Shown: positions 12,516 to 23,379 of the stretch, one piece after another
How the letters are laid out: the number at the start of each line of letters is the position of its first letter
Position numbering within the stretch: position 1 is the stretch's first letter
Notes under the pieces: generated by a model
The model's database searches: none
Told to the model about the DNA's origin: nothing
Seen by the model: the letters and a program-made list of their open reading frames with translations, nothing else
Position numbers and translations under genes: made by a program
Assembly: GCF_033958435.1 (NCBI RefSeq)
Contig: NC_134137.1
Span: 240,172,501-240,236,500 of the forward strand
Length of the DNA stretch: 64,000 bases
DNA from: Carettochelys insculpta
Taxonomy: Eukaryota > Chordata > Testudines > Carettochelyidae
Direction of reading: 5' to 3'

Positions 12516-12689
12516 TTCCAAACAATAGCAACACAATGCTGAGTTTTCCATACCGGACAGATTTTCTATGGAGCAGAATTCAGAAAATTTAGACATTCTC
12601 TCACCTTCCCTTCTTCTACACTAATTATTCTTTCTTCCTCTCCTCTTCTACAACTCTCCTCTGTCCATCTCTACTTTGTTTCCTATCCC

Positions 12690-14605
12690 CTTATCTCTCC
12701 TAAGAATACTCCACAATTAACCTCTCTGACAATTAGGAAGTTTTTCCTAATGTCCAACCTAAGCCTCCTATTCTGCAGTTTAAGTCCATTGCTTCTTGTC
12801 CTATCATCAGAGGCTAAGGAGAAAAAAATCTCTCTCTCCTCCTTGTGACAACCTTGTGAGTACTTGAAAGCTGCTGCAATGTCTCATCTCAGCCTTCTTT
12901 TCTGGACTAAACAATCCCAGTTATTTCAATCTTCCCTCACGGGCCATGTTTTCTAGATCATAAATCATTTTTGTTGCTCTTCTCTGGACTTTCTCCAATT
13001 TCTCCACATCTTTCCTGAAATGTGACATCCAGAGCTGCACGTGGTACTCCAGTTGAGGCCTAATCAGTGCAAAGTAGAGTGGAACAATTACGTCTCGTGT
13101 CTTGCTTAAAACACTCCTATTACTACATGCCAGAATGGTATTTCCCTTTTTTTTCCCAACAGCACCAGGTGGTTCTCTCGTATTTAGCTTGTTGTCCCCT
13201 ATGACTCCTAAATCCGTTTCCACAGTACTGTTTCCTAAACAGTCATTTCCCATTTTGTATGTGTGAAACTGATTGTTTCTTCCTAAGTGGAGTACTTTGC
13301 ATTTGTTAAAACAAAAAGCAGCCAAGTAGCACTTTAAAGACTAGCAAAATAGTTTATTAGGTGAGCTTTCGTGGGACAGACCCACTTCTTCAGACCATAG
13401 CCAGACCAGAACAGACTCCATATTTAAAGCATAGAGAACCAAAAACAGTAAGCAACGAGGACAAATCAGAAAAAAGATAATCAAGGTGAGCAAATCAGAG
13501 AGTGGGGGTGCGGGAGGAGGTCAAGAATTAGATTAAGCCAAGTATGCAGATGAGCCCCTATAGTGACTCAGAAAGTTCCCGTCCCAGTTTAAACTACATG
13601 TTAACGTGCCGAATTTGAATATAAAAGCCAGCTCAGCTGTTTCTCTTTGAAGAACGGTGTGAAAGTTCTTTCTAAGTAACACACATACCTTTAGGTCATT
13701 AATAGAATGCCCCATTCCATTCAAATGTTGACTAACTGGTTTGTGGATCTGGAATGTTTTGATGTCTGTTTTGTGCCCATTAACCCCCTGTCTAAGGGAG
13801 TTAGAAGTCTGTCCAACATACAAAGTGCTACTTGACTGCTTTTTGTTTTGATAGTGTATAGACTAGCACGGCTTCCTCTCTGTTACTATTTGCATTTGTA
13901 CTTATTGAATTGTATACTGTTTACCTCAGACCATTTCTCCAGTTTGTCTGGGTAATTTTTAATTTTAATTCTATCCTCTAAAGCACTTGCAATCCCTCCC
14001 ACTTTACTATCATCCACAAAGTTTATGAGCCTACTTTCTATGCCATTATCTAAATTGTTAACTGAGATCTTGAACAAAACCAGTCCCAAAACGGATCCCT
14101 GCAGAACCCCATTTGTTATGCCTTCCAGTATGACTGCGAACCATTGATAGGTACTTTTTGACAACTGTTATCCAGCCAGTTATGCACCCACATTGTAGTA
14201 GCCCAGTACGGGTTGTATTTCCCTCACTCATTTATAAGAAGGACAAGTGAGACAGTATCAAATGCTTTAATAAAGTCTAAGTATATTTCATCTACTGTTT
14301 CCTCCTTATCCACAAGGCTTGTTATCCTGTCAAAGAAAGCTGTTAAGTTGGTTTGACATAATTTGTTCTTTACCAACCTAGATGACCATTACTTGTCACA
14401 TTATCTTCCAGATGTTGGCAAATGGATTTCTTAATTATTTGCTCCGTTATCTTTCCTGGCATGGAAGTTAAGATGACTGGTCTGTAGTTTCCTGGGTGGT
14501 CCTTATTTTCTTTTTTATAGGTGGGCACTATATTTTCCCTTTTCCAATCTTCTGGAATGTCCCTCATCTTCCATGACTTTTCAAATATGATTGCTAACAA
14601 TTTTT
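12690..14605 (-). mobile_element. CR1 LINE, 5'-truncated and split by a PLE
   Basis: Minus-strand translation gives a CR1 reverse transcriptase in order: WRENIVP-like palm entry and NYRPVILTSMPGK (14600-14370), DFIKAFDTVS (about 14280), GVLQGSVLGLVLF then the FVDDSK catalytic region (FADD in active copies) at 14164-13886, a PLE insertion, then KCKVLHLG to RRATKMIYDLENM (13325-12921). Stops and frameshifts throughout show it is inactive. The left limit is where recognisable CR1 3' sequence fades; the canonical CR1 3' tail is not evident. The 5' end stops near 14605, typical of CR1 truncation. Confidence 0.9.
13307..13888 (-). mobile_element. Penelope-like element (GIY-YIG part only) inside CR1
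   Basis: A minus-strand ORF (13823-13533, 96 aa) begins MYVGQTSNSLRQGVNGHK. This is the YVGQT...R...H core of a GIY-YIG endonuclease, the domain at the C-terminus of Penelope-like elements. The reverse transcriptase is missing, so the copy is 5'-truncated. The two ends carry a roughly 28-bp inverted repeat (AAAACAAAAAGCAGYCAAGT and onward). An 11-bp duplication TTTGCATTTGT (13296-13306 and 13889-13899) flanks it, and CR1 coding sequence resumes on both sides. The ORF is intact over its length but cannot act alone. Confidence 0.9.
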
Positions 14606-16011
14606 ATATTACCTAATTTTTAGGTCTTGTTCAGGACTTTTGACAGGACGACACAAAGTGGGCAGTTGCCCTGGGGTCTGACAATTTAAAAGGGACCAGG
14701 CTCCCAGATGCCACTGCCACTACCATGGCGGCAGCTGCAGCAGATTGAGCCCCATGTGGTGTGGTCCAGGTAGTAGTGAGGGATGGTTGGAAGAGGCTAG
14801 CCCTTGGCCAAGTCCCTCCAAACTTGCCTAGGGTGCCAGAAGTCAGTCACCAGCCCTGGACTCATGACTTCATCTTAACTAAAATTATGGGGTCCCATAG
14901 ATATACCACGGGTATATATAGGCCCTCATTCTCCTTCATCATAATACTCGGGAAGAAGGCCTTCTGGATTGACCAGCCTGAGGAGGAATTCAACAAGTTT
15001 ATGTGAATCAAATCTAGGTGTGCGGAGCAACAACATTGATCTTATGCAACATTGACCCCCATGGGAATAATTCTGATTTGTTTAATGTAAAAGTGACATT
15101 GGACAAAATAATCAGGCTAACAGCATATGAATCCTAGCAAGTCTCCAAGTGTAAATGGTTATGGAGTGGATTTTGGTAAAAATTCTGAATATCAAGATTT
15201 CTCCATGGAAGTCATTCTTTCTCCCTAGCAACCCTCCTTGGAGCCACTATGATAGGACCATAATAATAATTCTGGGGAGGAAAATAAAAAAAGAATTCAG
15301 CAGGAAACGTTAACACCACTACCACTCTCAAATGCATAACCATCATGTATGACCTTATGAATTGTCTCACCTGAAACATTAATTTGTACCAGTTTTAATG
15401 CAGTTTAGAAAGATCAACAAGAAACAAAACTGTGCAAATCAACCATAACACAGACCATGCTGAAACTTGAAGGCCTTCTCCTCAGCCTCAATGTGTGAGA
15501 AGGTCGCTGTTGACTGAGGAATCTGTCCATTTGCAGGTATTATTTCAAGCCCTTGAGAAACTAAATTTTGGCCAGGAATGTATTTCCTAAATAATTTTTT
15601 TTTTCATAATCCTAAAAAAGCCCATCTCTGAAACAGGGCATATTCTGAAGGTTTCAGTGTATGAAAAGTGCACATCCTGCCCTGAACAACATAGTTAAGA
15701 AGACCTAACACCTTCCACCTATTTAGCTATATCACCTCTCAGAGATGTGAGTTAATAGCAGAACTCCTCCTGTTTCTGTAATGAGTATCCATAATGAAGT
15801 GATACAGTTGAGTGCAGCTGTAGTGATGCAGCCAGGCCCTCTCAGAGAATGACAGAGAGGGGTGGCAGTTTGAGTTTAGAGTCCCCACCCAGCCTCAGGC
15901 TTCCAACATATCTAACTTTTTATCCACAGGGTCATACTAAAACCAAAATAATATATAAAAAGGAACGATTGAGACATTTATTTATTGACAATTAAGTCAT
16001 TATACCAGTAG
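14606..16011. other. Repeat-like but unclassified sequence
   Basis: The segment 14640-14770 (GGGCAGTTGCCCTGGGGTCTG and onward) resembles the terminal region of hAT/ZMYM-type elements and may belong with the transposase fragment at 16190-16890. The rest shows nothing recognisable. The ORF 14761-15006 has no family signature. Confidence 0.35.
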
Positions 16012-16110
16012 CAAAAAACAAAACAAAAAAAAGGGAAAGTCCTGCGTCATCTTATAAACCAACAGATTTTTTTGGCGCATAAGCTTCCCTGGGCCCTATT
16101 GTCTGATTTC
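16012..16110 (-). mobile_element. PLE terminal fragment
   Basis: This carries AAGTCCTGCGTCATCTTATA, then AACAGATTTTTTTGGCGCAT and AAGCTTCCCTGGGCC. It is a diverged version of the PLE end seen intact at 30486 (AAGTCCTGTGACACCTTCTA and so on). No duplication was resolved. Confidence 0.6.
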
Positions 16111-16189
16111 CATGTAACATAGCTATCTCTAAGTGATACTGAAGTTTCATGTGCAGGTATTCAGACTTTTAGCTTTCTCCAACCTCTAC

Positions 16190-16890
16190 TAATGCTCCAG
16201 CTGGATGCATCAGACATTACTGTTGAAAATGAGACAGGACACACAGTACAGATCCGGCTTTTCCATGCTCCAGCAAAGCCAGTCTCGTGTGGAGATTGCT
16301 CCGTTTGGAAGAATTTTTGTCAGCAGACAAGTTGGAAAAGCATGATTTTCAGCAATTTTCCATATATTACTTGGAACCTGAAAACAACTAGCTTTCAGAA
16401 ACGACTGCAGTTGAGCAACATTGTTCTTATCGGAGAGTCCAGTATCAGGTTCTGATGCCGCTGTTGTTACACTGTGTCCTGTGCTAGCCATAACTTCTTG
16501 CTCTTGCTGCACAGCATCTTCAAGGTCCTAATTTTCTACCTGCACAGTCTCTAAATTGAGTGTAGATTCTACATCTATCACTATTGTTGGCATTTCTGTG
16601 TCTTAATTAATGACCTCCTCATTTTGAGAAACTGGTGTTGAAATGTCATTTGTGGGTACAAAGCTTTCATCATCAGAACTGGAAGTGTCACTGTGTGTAC
16701 AGTCACCATCTAATGGTTGAGGCATCTTTTCTGTGAGAAATTATGTTATTGGCTTTAAACTCTTAATTGCTGCTTCAGTCTGTTGCTTTTGCCATCTCTT
16801 ACTTGCACCACTTTCAAATATTTGCTTCATTTTCATTAAAGAGGTTCTTTTAAAACTCAGTAACATACAATAAATTAATTCATTAAAAGC
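16190..16890 (-). pseudogene. hAT-family (ZMYM/TTF zinc-finger type) transposase fragment
   Basis: The minus-strand frame starts near 16850 with MKMKQIFESGASKRWQKQ and continues through an acidic, serine-rich stretch to a region ending LPNGAISTRDWLCWS then LYCVSCLIF (16290-16210). RDWLxWS...LYCxxCxxF is the TTF-type zinc-finger signature of hAT transposases and ZMYM-like domesticated proteins. At least three in-frame stops interrupt it, and no hAT catalytic or dimerisation part follows. The 100-codon ORF 16512-16210 is the longest surviving piece. Calling it a transposon remnant rather than a host ZMYM gene rests on the stops and missing exon structure. Confidence 0.65.
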
Positions 16891-17897
16891 CATTGATTAT
16901 TAAAAAAATGTATATATTTCTCAATGAATATTATATAATTACAGTTTGAGGGGTGTTATTTACTATGGCCCTTATCATTGTTTTTCAAAGTCTTAAAATT
17001 CTGTTTGCTAACATGTTCCTGGTATTAAATTCCTCCAATCACTGGCATGTTATTACGAATATGAACACAGGCTATTGCTAGAATAGATATAAAGTTTATT
17101 AAACACCTGGAATTAAAAGTTTATTTTCACAAATAAGCCTTTAAAGGTGAATCTAAAACTGGATCAAGAGGTAGATTACAGCAAAGCCTGTTAGTGTATA
17201 CAAAGACATATAAGAAAAAAACAGAAATATGAAAATCTCCTATGCAGAAATAAATCCCTAATTTAAAGGTTAAACTCACCATCACACCAAGCAAAATCAC
17301 TTTACACTAATAGAATTATGACTTTCAATACAACTAAACTTTGCAAAGACTATAAACAGTGTTTCATAACATAGAATTGCTAATCACAGAAGCTACTCCA
17401 GTCATTCAGATGAAACCTTGCATGTGACCAAAAAATTGGCAAAGGCCCATGGTCCCACAGTGATTTAAATCACTTTTGTGCAGGTATATATAGCTTATTT
17501 TTTTTGTCTCTGTTATAACTGCAAAGTTTATAATAAATGAATATGACTTTGTAGAAAAATGTCAAAATTTGAGGCCCCTTTGTCTCCTGATGCCTGGGCC
17601 AAACGGCCCTCCTGGCCCCCACCTCTGATAGAGCTCGGACTGCATCTGTAATGTTGTATGCATAGCCGTAGCCTTAAGCAACGCCACTGGGAAATTCCTT
17701 AGCCTCTCCTCCCCAGCCTGCATTTCAGGCTGACTGGTACCTCTAAGAGGAGTTCACATACTTTGCTTTTAACACCCTCCCCCAATTTATCAAAGATACA
17801 CACGATATCATTTGCTTTGGGCAGTGCACATAAGAGGGATGAACTTTATTAAGAGAAACAGACACGATAAAATAAGTATGGAAGACTAGTGAGTGTC
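16891..17897. other. AT-rich sequence, possible hAT interior or terminal region
   Basis: No ORF was seen. Near 17570-17630 the sequence GAGGCCCCTTTGTCTCCTGA and the C-rich stretch after it resemble an hAT-family terminus, perhaps the far end of the element that supplied the transposase fragment. This was not proven by a duplication. Confidence 0.35.
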
Positions 17898-17900
17898 TCT

Positions 17901-18582
17901 GGCTACGTCTACACGTGCAGCCAACATCGAAATAGGCTATTTCGATGAATAACGTCTACACGTCCTCCAGGGCCGGCAACGTCGATGTTCAACTTCGACG
18001 TTGCTCAGCCCAACATCGAAATAGGTGCAGCGAGGGAACGTCTACACGTCAAAGTAGTACACATCGAAATAGGGATGCCAGGCACAGCTGCAGACAGGGT
18101 CACAGGGCGGACTCAACAGCCAGCCGCTCCCTTAAAGGGCCCCTCCCAGACACAGTTGCACTAAACAACACAAGATACACAGAGCTGACAACTGGTTGCA
18201 GACCCTGTGCCTGCAGCATAGATCCCCAGCTGCCGCAGAAGCAGCCAGAAGCCCTGGGCTAAGGGCTGCTGCCCACGGTGACCATAGAGCCCCGCAGGGG
18301 CTCGAGAGAGAGCATCTCTCAACCCCCCAGCTGATGGCCGCCATGGAGGACCCAGCAATTTCGACGTTGCGGGACGCGGATCGTCTACACGGTCCCTACT
18401 TCGACGTTGAACGTCGAAGTAGGGCGCTATTCCTATCTCCTCATGAGGTTAGTGACTTCGACGTCTCGCCGCCTAACGTCGAAGTTAACTTCGAAATAGC
18501 GCCCGACGCGTGTAGACGCGACGGGCGCTATTTCGAAGTTGGTGCCGCTACTTCGAAGTAGCGTGCACGTGTAGACGCAGCT
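17901..18582. mobile_element. 682-bp CpG-rich palindromic MITE
   Basis: Ends are GGCTACGTCTACACGTGC and, reversed, AGCTGCGTCTACACGTGC. The flanking 3-bp duplication is TCT (17898-17900 and 18583-18585). CGTCTACACG-type motifs recur inside (near 17950, 18041 and 18382), and TCGAAATAG / TTCGACGTT words are spread over both arms. CpG content is high, so the copy is probably not very old. The overlapping ORFs (17945-18262, 18196-18561) are by-products; no transposase was seen. Confidence 0.8.
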
Positions 18583-18820
18583 TCTGTGTGGGAAAGCATG
18601 TGGAGGAGAGGTACAAAAGGAAATGTGACTGGGGAAAAGTGAGCCATAAATTAGTCTTTGCAAGATGGATCTATAGTTGAAATATTTATTGGCATTTCAA
18701 AACATGAAAGTTTTGTCCAAATTAATATTGAAGCTTTTTATTGTAATAACATTTAGCTCTTATGTGGTGTTTGCCATCAATGTTTCTGAAGCCACCTTAG
18801 AAAGTTAAAAAAAAATCATT

Positions 18821-19010
18821 ATTAACCACATTAGCTATATAGGGCAACAGAGGCCCAGAGAAGTTAAGTGGCCTACCCAAAAAACACGAAAAACTCAGCC
18901 ACAGAATTAAGAACAAAAAGCAGGTCTTCTGATTTACAACCCTATGCTCCACCCTCAAGGTCACAGGTGCTACAGTAGTGAATTTCCACCCCATGCATCT
19001 ATTTACTATT
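18821..19010 (-). mobile_element. MIR-type SINE fragment
   Basis: The stretch CAACAGAGGCCCAGAGAAGT TAAGTGGCCTACCC is the reverse complement of the conserved MIR core/3' half. It is followed by the usual loss-of-similarity region with CAGGTCTTCTGATTTACAAC. Old and diverged. Confidence 0.7.
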
Positions 19011-21773
19011 AGAGTCCATTTCTGTCTATCTGTTTTGGTGATCATTTCTGCCAATATGGACAATATCTAAGTCTGCATTTGAGAAGGCTCTGTCAATATT
19101 TTGTATATTTCATTATGCCAACATAATTTGCTACAGTGAGAGTTTTCAGCCTTATCTTTCTCACCCCCCTCCTCCCAACATGCTATAAAACTTCATGGCC
19201 CATAAGTACCACAGCAACTTGTTTTCTGTGTATAAAAGCCAGGTCTGATATTAGGAGATAGGTAACTGCCCAGGGCCCCATACCAGGCCTTGGCTTTACC
19301 CTGTGTGAAAGGGTTTTGGCTTTCTGTCTTTCAGGGCCCCTCTCAGCAGATTTGCCCATTCTGGGGTATGCTCATTTATTTGGTGTTATGGGGTGGGGGG
19401 CCAGAAGAGGTGAATAATTCTATCAGTGTACTGATCATGACACAAGTAACCCTAAGGAGTTTCACTTCTCCCTTCTGCTAATTACCTCCCAGTGGAGCTA
19501 TTCTGCCCGACCCAGGGTCCACAGAATTAAGTTCTTCCCACCTGGACTCAGGTGAACACACACACACCACTGCCAGAGCTTGTCTGAGAAAACTGGTTAA
19601 TCAGCACTTACAAGCTGACACCTTATATGTCCCTGTACTCAGTGGGTTGGGTTGCACAGCAGTGCCAACTTGTGGCCCTTAGGTGCCCTCGGACTCAGTG
19701 GCTGGGTTAAACAGCACTCTCAGCTGCCACCCTCAAATGTCACCCCACTTCAGCACCTCATCCACAATCCCCGCTTTCACAGCACAATCCTTCTACTAGT
19801 AACCCACTCGATGGGCAAACCACATGGGAGTTCTGAGCACCACAGGGATCTTTTAGCTTAGGTGCAAGAAGTGCTGTTGCAGAGTGAATGGGGAAGCCAA
19901 AATAACATCCCTGAGGAAGAGTGAGCCAGAGAGGAAGAAAAAGAGAGAAGCAACCAGTTTAAGAATTAAAGCTATTTTTGGGTAGTGAATATATATTTAA
20001 CAGTTACAATAGAAAATAAATAGATTACAATTGTTAAAGCTAGCAAACCATGTAACTAATTACAGAAGGCAAGGTTAGGAGGATATGCTGAGAGAGAGAA
20101 AGAGAGAGAGAGAGAGATCTCACCACTTCATGGAGCTTGAACTAATCAGGGGTCCCAGATGATGATGGTAGCCAGGATCCAGAGGGCAGGAGACAAGTAG
20201 AGCCCCCAGCATGATCAGGCAGGAGATGATGAAGTCTCAGTGGAACTGATGTAGAGTTTACATCCAGGCATCAGAAGAGCTTCTTGAGCAAGTGTATGTG
20301 TTTTTGCAGAAACAGGACAATGGTTCAAGAAGAGCACTGGATTTGATTATGAGTAAACAGAGGTGAGACAATAGAGACTGATCATACCTGGCTATAGGTG
20401 ATGCTCCTTGAACAAGCTCACAGCACAACTAGGCAGTTTCAGTATTTTGAGTGTCAATAAGATTCATTACTAGAATTGGGCTGATAATGACTAATTTGGG
20501 TGTGAGCAGGGCTGGCTTCATTAGCATCTGCAACAGAGATTTCCCATCAAACAGTTCTTCTATGCATTTGTTATCCCGTAGTTCAGTGCGGTAACCACTT
20601 TGAAAGAGCTGCTCTCCATTTATTACGCTAATTGGGATGTCTTTCTGTTCTATCTTAAATGCAGATGAGGCTGGGGTGTTTCCTCAATCAATTCACCCTT
20701 GTTGGTGGGATTTAGGTGTGTTCACCCCTGCCAATTTCAGTGCTTTGTCTTTGATTCAAGCAGAGGCGGGGAGAAAGGGGATTTGTTTTCCATGAGTATC
20801 AATCCCTGGCTTCCCAAGAGCACAGAGCTGACAGGTGGTCATTCTCTGGCTCCCCAAAAACACAGAGCTGGTAACGAACACCCCAGTGAATATTATCACA
20901 GCTCTGCTTGGAGGACCCCCTGAAACCTGCTCATGACCGCTCAGAAGGTCTTGCTCCCTTGGTTGAAAACTGCTGTGCCAGGGTAACCATCCTGTGCTAG
21001 GATTTATGCAAATGTACTGCATTGTGACTTTTCTATTTTTGCTGTCCAATCAGTGCTACTACAACATTTTCTTTTGTTTTTGTGTTGAGTGGGGAGCACT
21101 AATTGTTTTTGGAGGGGGCTTGATGGACTAGGGAGCAATGGACTGGACTGTGGTTTGTTTCTCTCTTTCTTGTTGCTCTTTCAGAGCTCAGCAGTACAGG
21201 CAATGTATACTGCTCTGGCTGATATGGTGTCAAAGTCTGAACAGTCTTTTTCCTGTGTTGATAATTTTACTCATCTGACAGTTTGTCTATACATGACACT
21301 ATCTTACAAAAGCCAGATGAATAACGGAAAGCCAAGAAAGGAATTATGGACATTTTTAGTTTGACCTCCTGCTCCCCACACACATTCCAGAATTTCAGTG
21401 GCTTCCAGTATGGATCCCACAATGCGCAAAAAATATCCCAGAAAGCACAGAGCCTTGGGTCAGAACAATGCACTCTGAGCCTTTTGCCCAGAATGTTGTA
21501 CTCTTGTTTCAAAAAATCACAATGCTGTGTGGATTCAGTGTTTCAAAAGGCAAGTAGCTAAACAGGGCAGAAACAAAGCAATGTTTTCAGAATAGCTATT
21601 TCTTGAGTAATTAAAGCACAAAGACATCATCTGAAATAGCTTACAAGTGCAAACAAGCTGAAGAAAACTCACCCTATTCATGCCCCTGGAGCAAATGGTG
21701 GGTGGCACAGAGCCATTTCAATTTTGCTTTTAATTCTGTTCATCACTCTCCTCCTAGATGAGTAGTAAGATGT
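19011..21773. other. Intergenic sequence, mostly unclassified
   Basis: No gene was recognised. A (GA)n microsatellite lies at about 20090-20117. The stretch 21400-21480 (GGATCCCACAATGCGC and AGCACAGAGCC) looks like a DNA-transposon fragment. 19250-19340 has CCCAGGGCCCC-type words that suggest another element end. Termini could not be fixed. Confidence 0.4.
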
Positions 21774-21781
21774 GTCTAGCA

Positions 21782-22560
21782 CAGGGGTAGACAATTTTTG
21801 ATGGGGTGGCCACTCCAAGATGCTGGTAAGTGGTCAAGGGTGGCACTTTTTTATTATGGGGGAAGGGGTATGGGATGGAGGTTGGGGGCAGAAGGGCGCT
21901 CGGGGCAAGGGACTGGGATGCAGGAGAGGGTGTGGGATCTGAGAAGGAGTTTTGGTGAAGGAGGGGGATGTGACCTGGGGCAGGAGATTGGGGTCCAAGG
22001 TCTGGGAGGCTGTACTGGTGCAGGAGGGGATTCTAGCCTGTGGGAGGGGTGTGGGAGCAGAAGCAGAATGTGGGAGGGAGTTGGGTGCAGTGAAGCAAGC
22101 TGTGGCTGGGCAGTGCTTACCTCAGTAGCTCCTGCCAGCAGCACTATCAAGCAAGCTTCCCTACCTGCCTGCAGATCCAGCCCACTGGCTGCTCCATGCA
22201 GCTCACCCCGCTGTTGGGGGACAGCTTCCCACTGTGTCCACCCCCAGCAAAATCTCTCAGTTCCCATTGGCTGGTTTTGTGTGCTGCCTCCCACCCCAGC
22301 AAAACCTTTCAGCTCCTATTAGCTGAAAACTGGCCAATGGGAGATGCGAAATTGTGCAGCACTGTCCCTGCCCCTCCCCCCCAGCAAAATGTCTCAGCCC
22401 ATTTGCCAGTTTCCAGCCAATAGGAGGCAAGAAATTTTGCTGTAGGTGGAAGTAGCACCTGATGCTCTCCCCGCTCTGTAGATGTGAGGTTGACCAAGGG
22501 CTGGATGTAAAGACTTGGTGGGATGGATCCAGCCCCCAGGCTGTATCGTGCCCACCTGTG
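21782..22560. mobile_element. hAT-like non-autonomous element
   Basis: The left end is CAGGGGTAGACAATTTTTG. The right end is TCGTGCCCACCTGTG, approximate inverted repeats of the CAGGGGTGGGCAA hAT terminus. Flanks are GTCTAGCA (21774-21781) and ATCTAGCA (22561-22568), an 8-bp duplication with one mismatch. The interior is G-rich with GGTGTGGGATGG-type low-complexity repeats, which create long artefactual ORFs on both strands. A related interior recurs at 48100-48660 in CD9 intron 2. Confidence 0.75.
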
Positions 22561-22568
22561 ATCTAGCA

Positions 22569-23379
22569 GGTCAGTTCCTGAAAAGTTGTTGCCACTTTTG
22601 CTATTTTTAATACTATGCTGCTGTGGATCAGAACTATGACACCAGTAACCCCCACCCATCAAGCGTAATGGTCTCAAACCCGGCTTTGAGCAACCTAGTT
22701 ACTCTTTCCAAGGTGACTTCAACAACTTCTGGGCCTGAGTCCCCCACAAATCCAGCTCCCCAAGTTTTTAACTATCAGACATTTAGACTTCTCCTCTGAG
22801 TCATCACCCACAAAAGGAGCAAAACTTGCCCCCAGTTATTACTTCACTTGAACATACCCACTCCACACCATGTACACACCACAGACCCAGTTGGGGTAAA
22901 AAGAAACAAAAGGTTTATTTAACAGAAGGATCATGGATTCAAAGATTAAAACAAACCAGCAGTCCAGTAGTACTGTAAAGACTAACAAAATAATTTATTA
23001 GGTGATGAGCTTTCATGGGGCAGATGAAATAAGCAGGAAAAGCAAACACATAAAAGTTACACAGCACATGAACAAGGGACAATCTCAGGCTTTACAGGTC
23101 TACCCTAACTACATTCCCATGTCTACTTGTCAAGGAAATCACTGGCTCTACGGGGTCTCCCTGGGTGTTTTCTCTGCCCTCCAATAGATTCAGTGTGCCA
23201 GGGGCAGCTCCCCACTTAGCTGCTGACCCTGTGTCTGGGTTAACTGGTGTTCCTCTGTACTGTTGGTCCTATTCCCCTGGAGCATGAGAGTCAGTGGCAT
23301 GTCGGCAGGTTCCGGGCGGGAGTGGGTCCAGAGCCCGAGCTATCTATCCCTGTGTGCGCACTCCACAGCAAAGCCAAGC
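22569..23379. other. Region upstream of the CD9 CpG island
   Basis: It contains one PLE end (annotated separately, 22948-23028). Otherwise there is no gene or clear repeat. CpG density rises from about 23300. Confidence 0.5.
22948..23028 (-). mobile_element. PLE terminal fragment
   Basis: The sequence from AAAACAAACCAGCAGTCCAG through ATTTATTAGGTGATGAGCTT to CATGGGGCAGATGAA is the same terminal block as in the PLEs at 13307 and 51292. It lacks any coding part and the inverted second arm. The duplication was not resolved. Confidence 0.75.

Noticed and set aside
21798..22322. 174-codon ORF and its 146-codon opposite
   Set aside because: Both fall in the low-complexity interior of an hAT-like element.
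1..23000. Search for VWF exons, which flank CD9 in mammals
   Set aside because: No frame resembled VWF N-terminal or D-domain sequence; the neighbour must lie outside the window or synteny differs.
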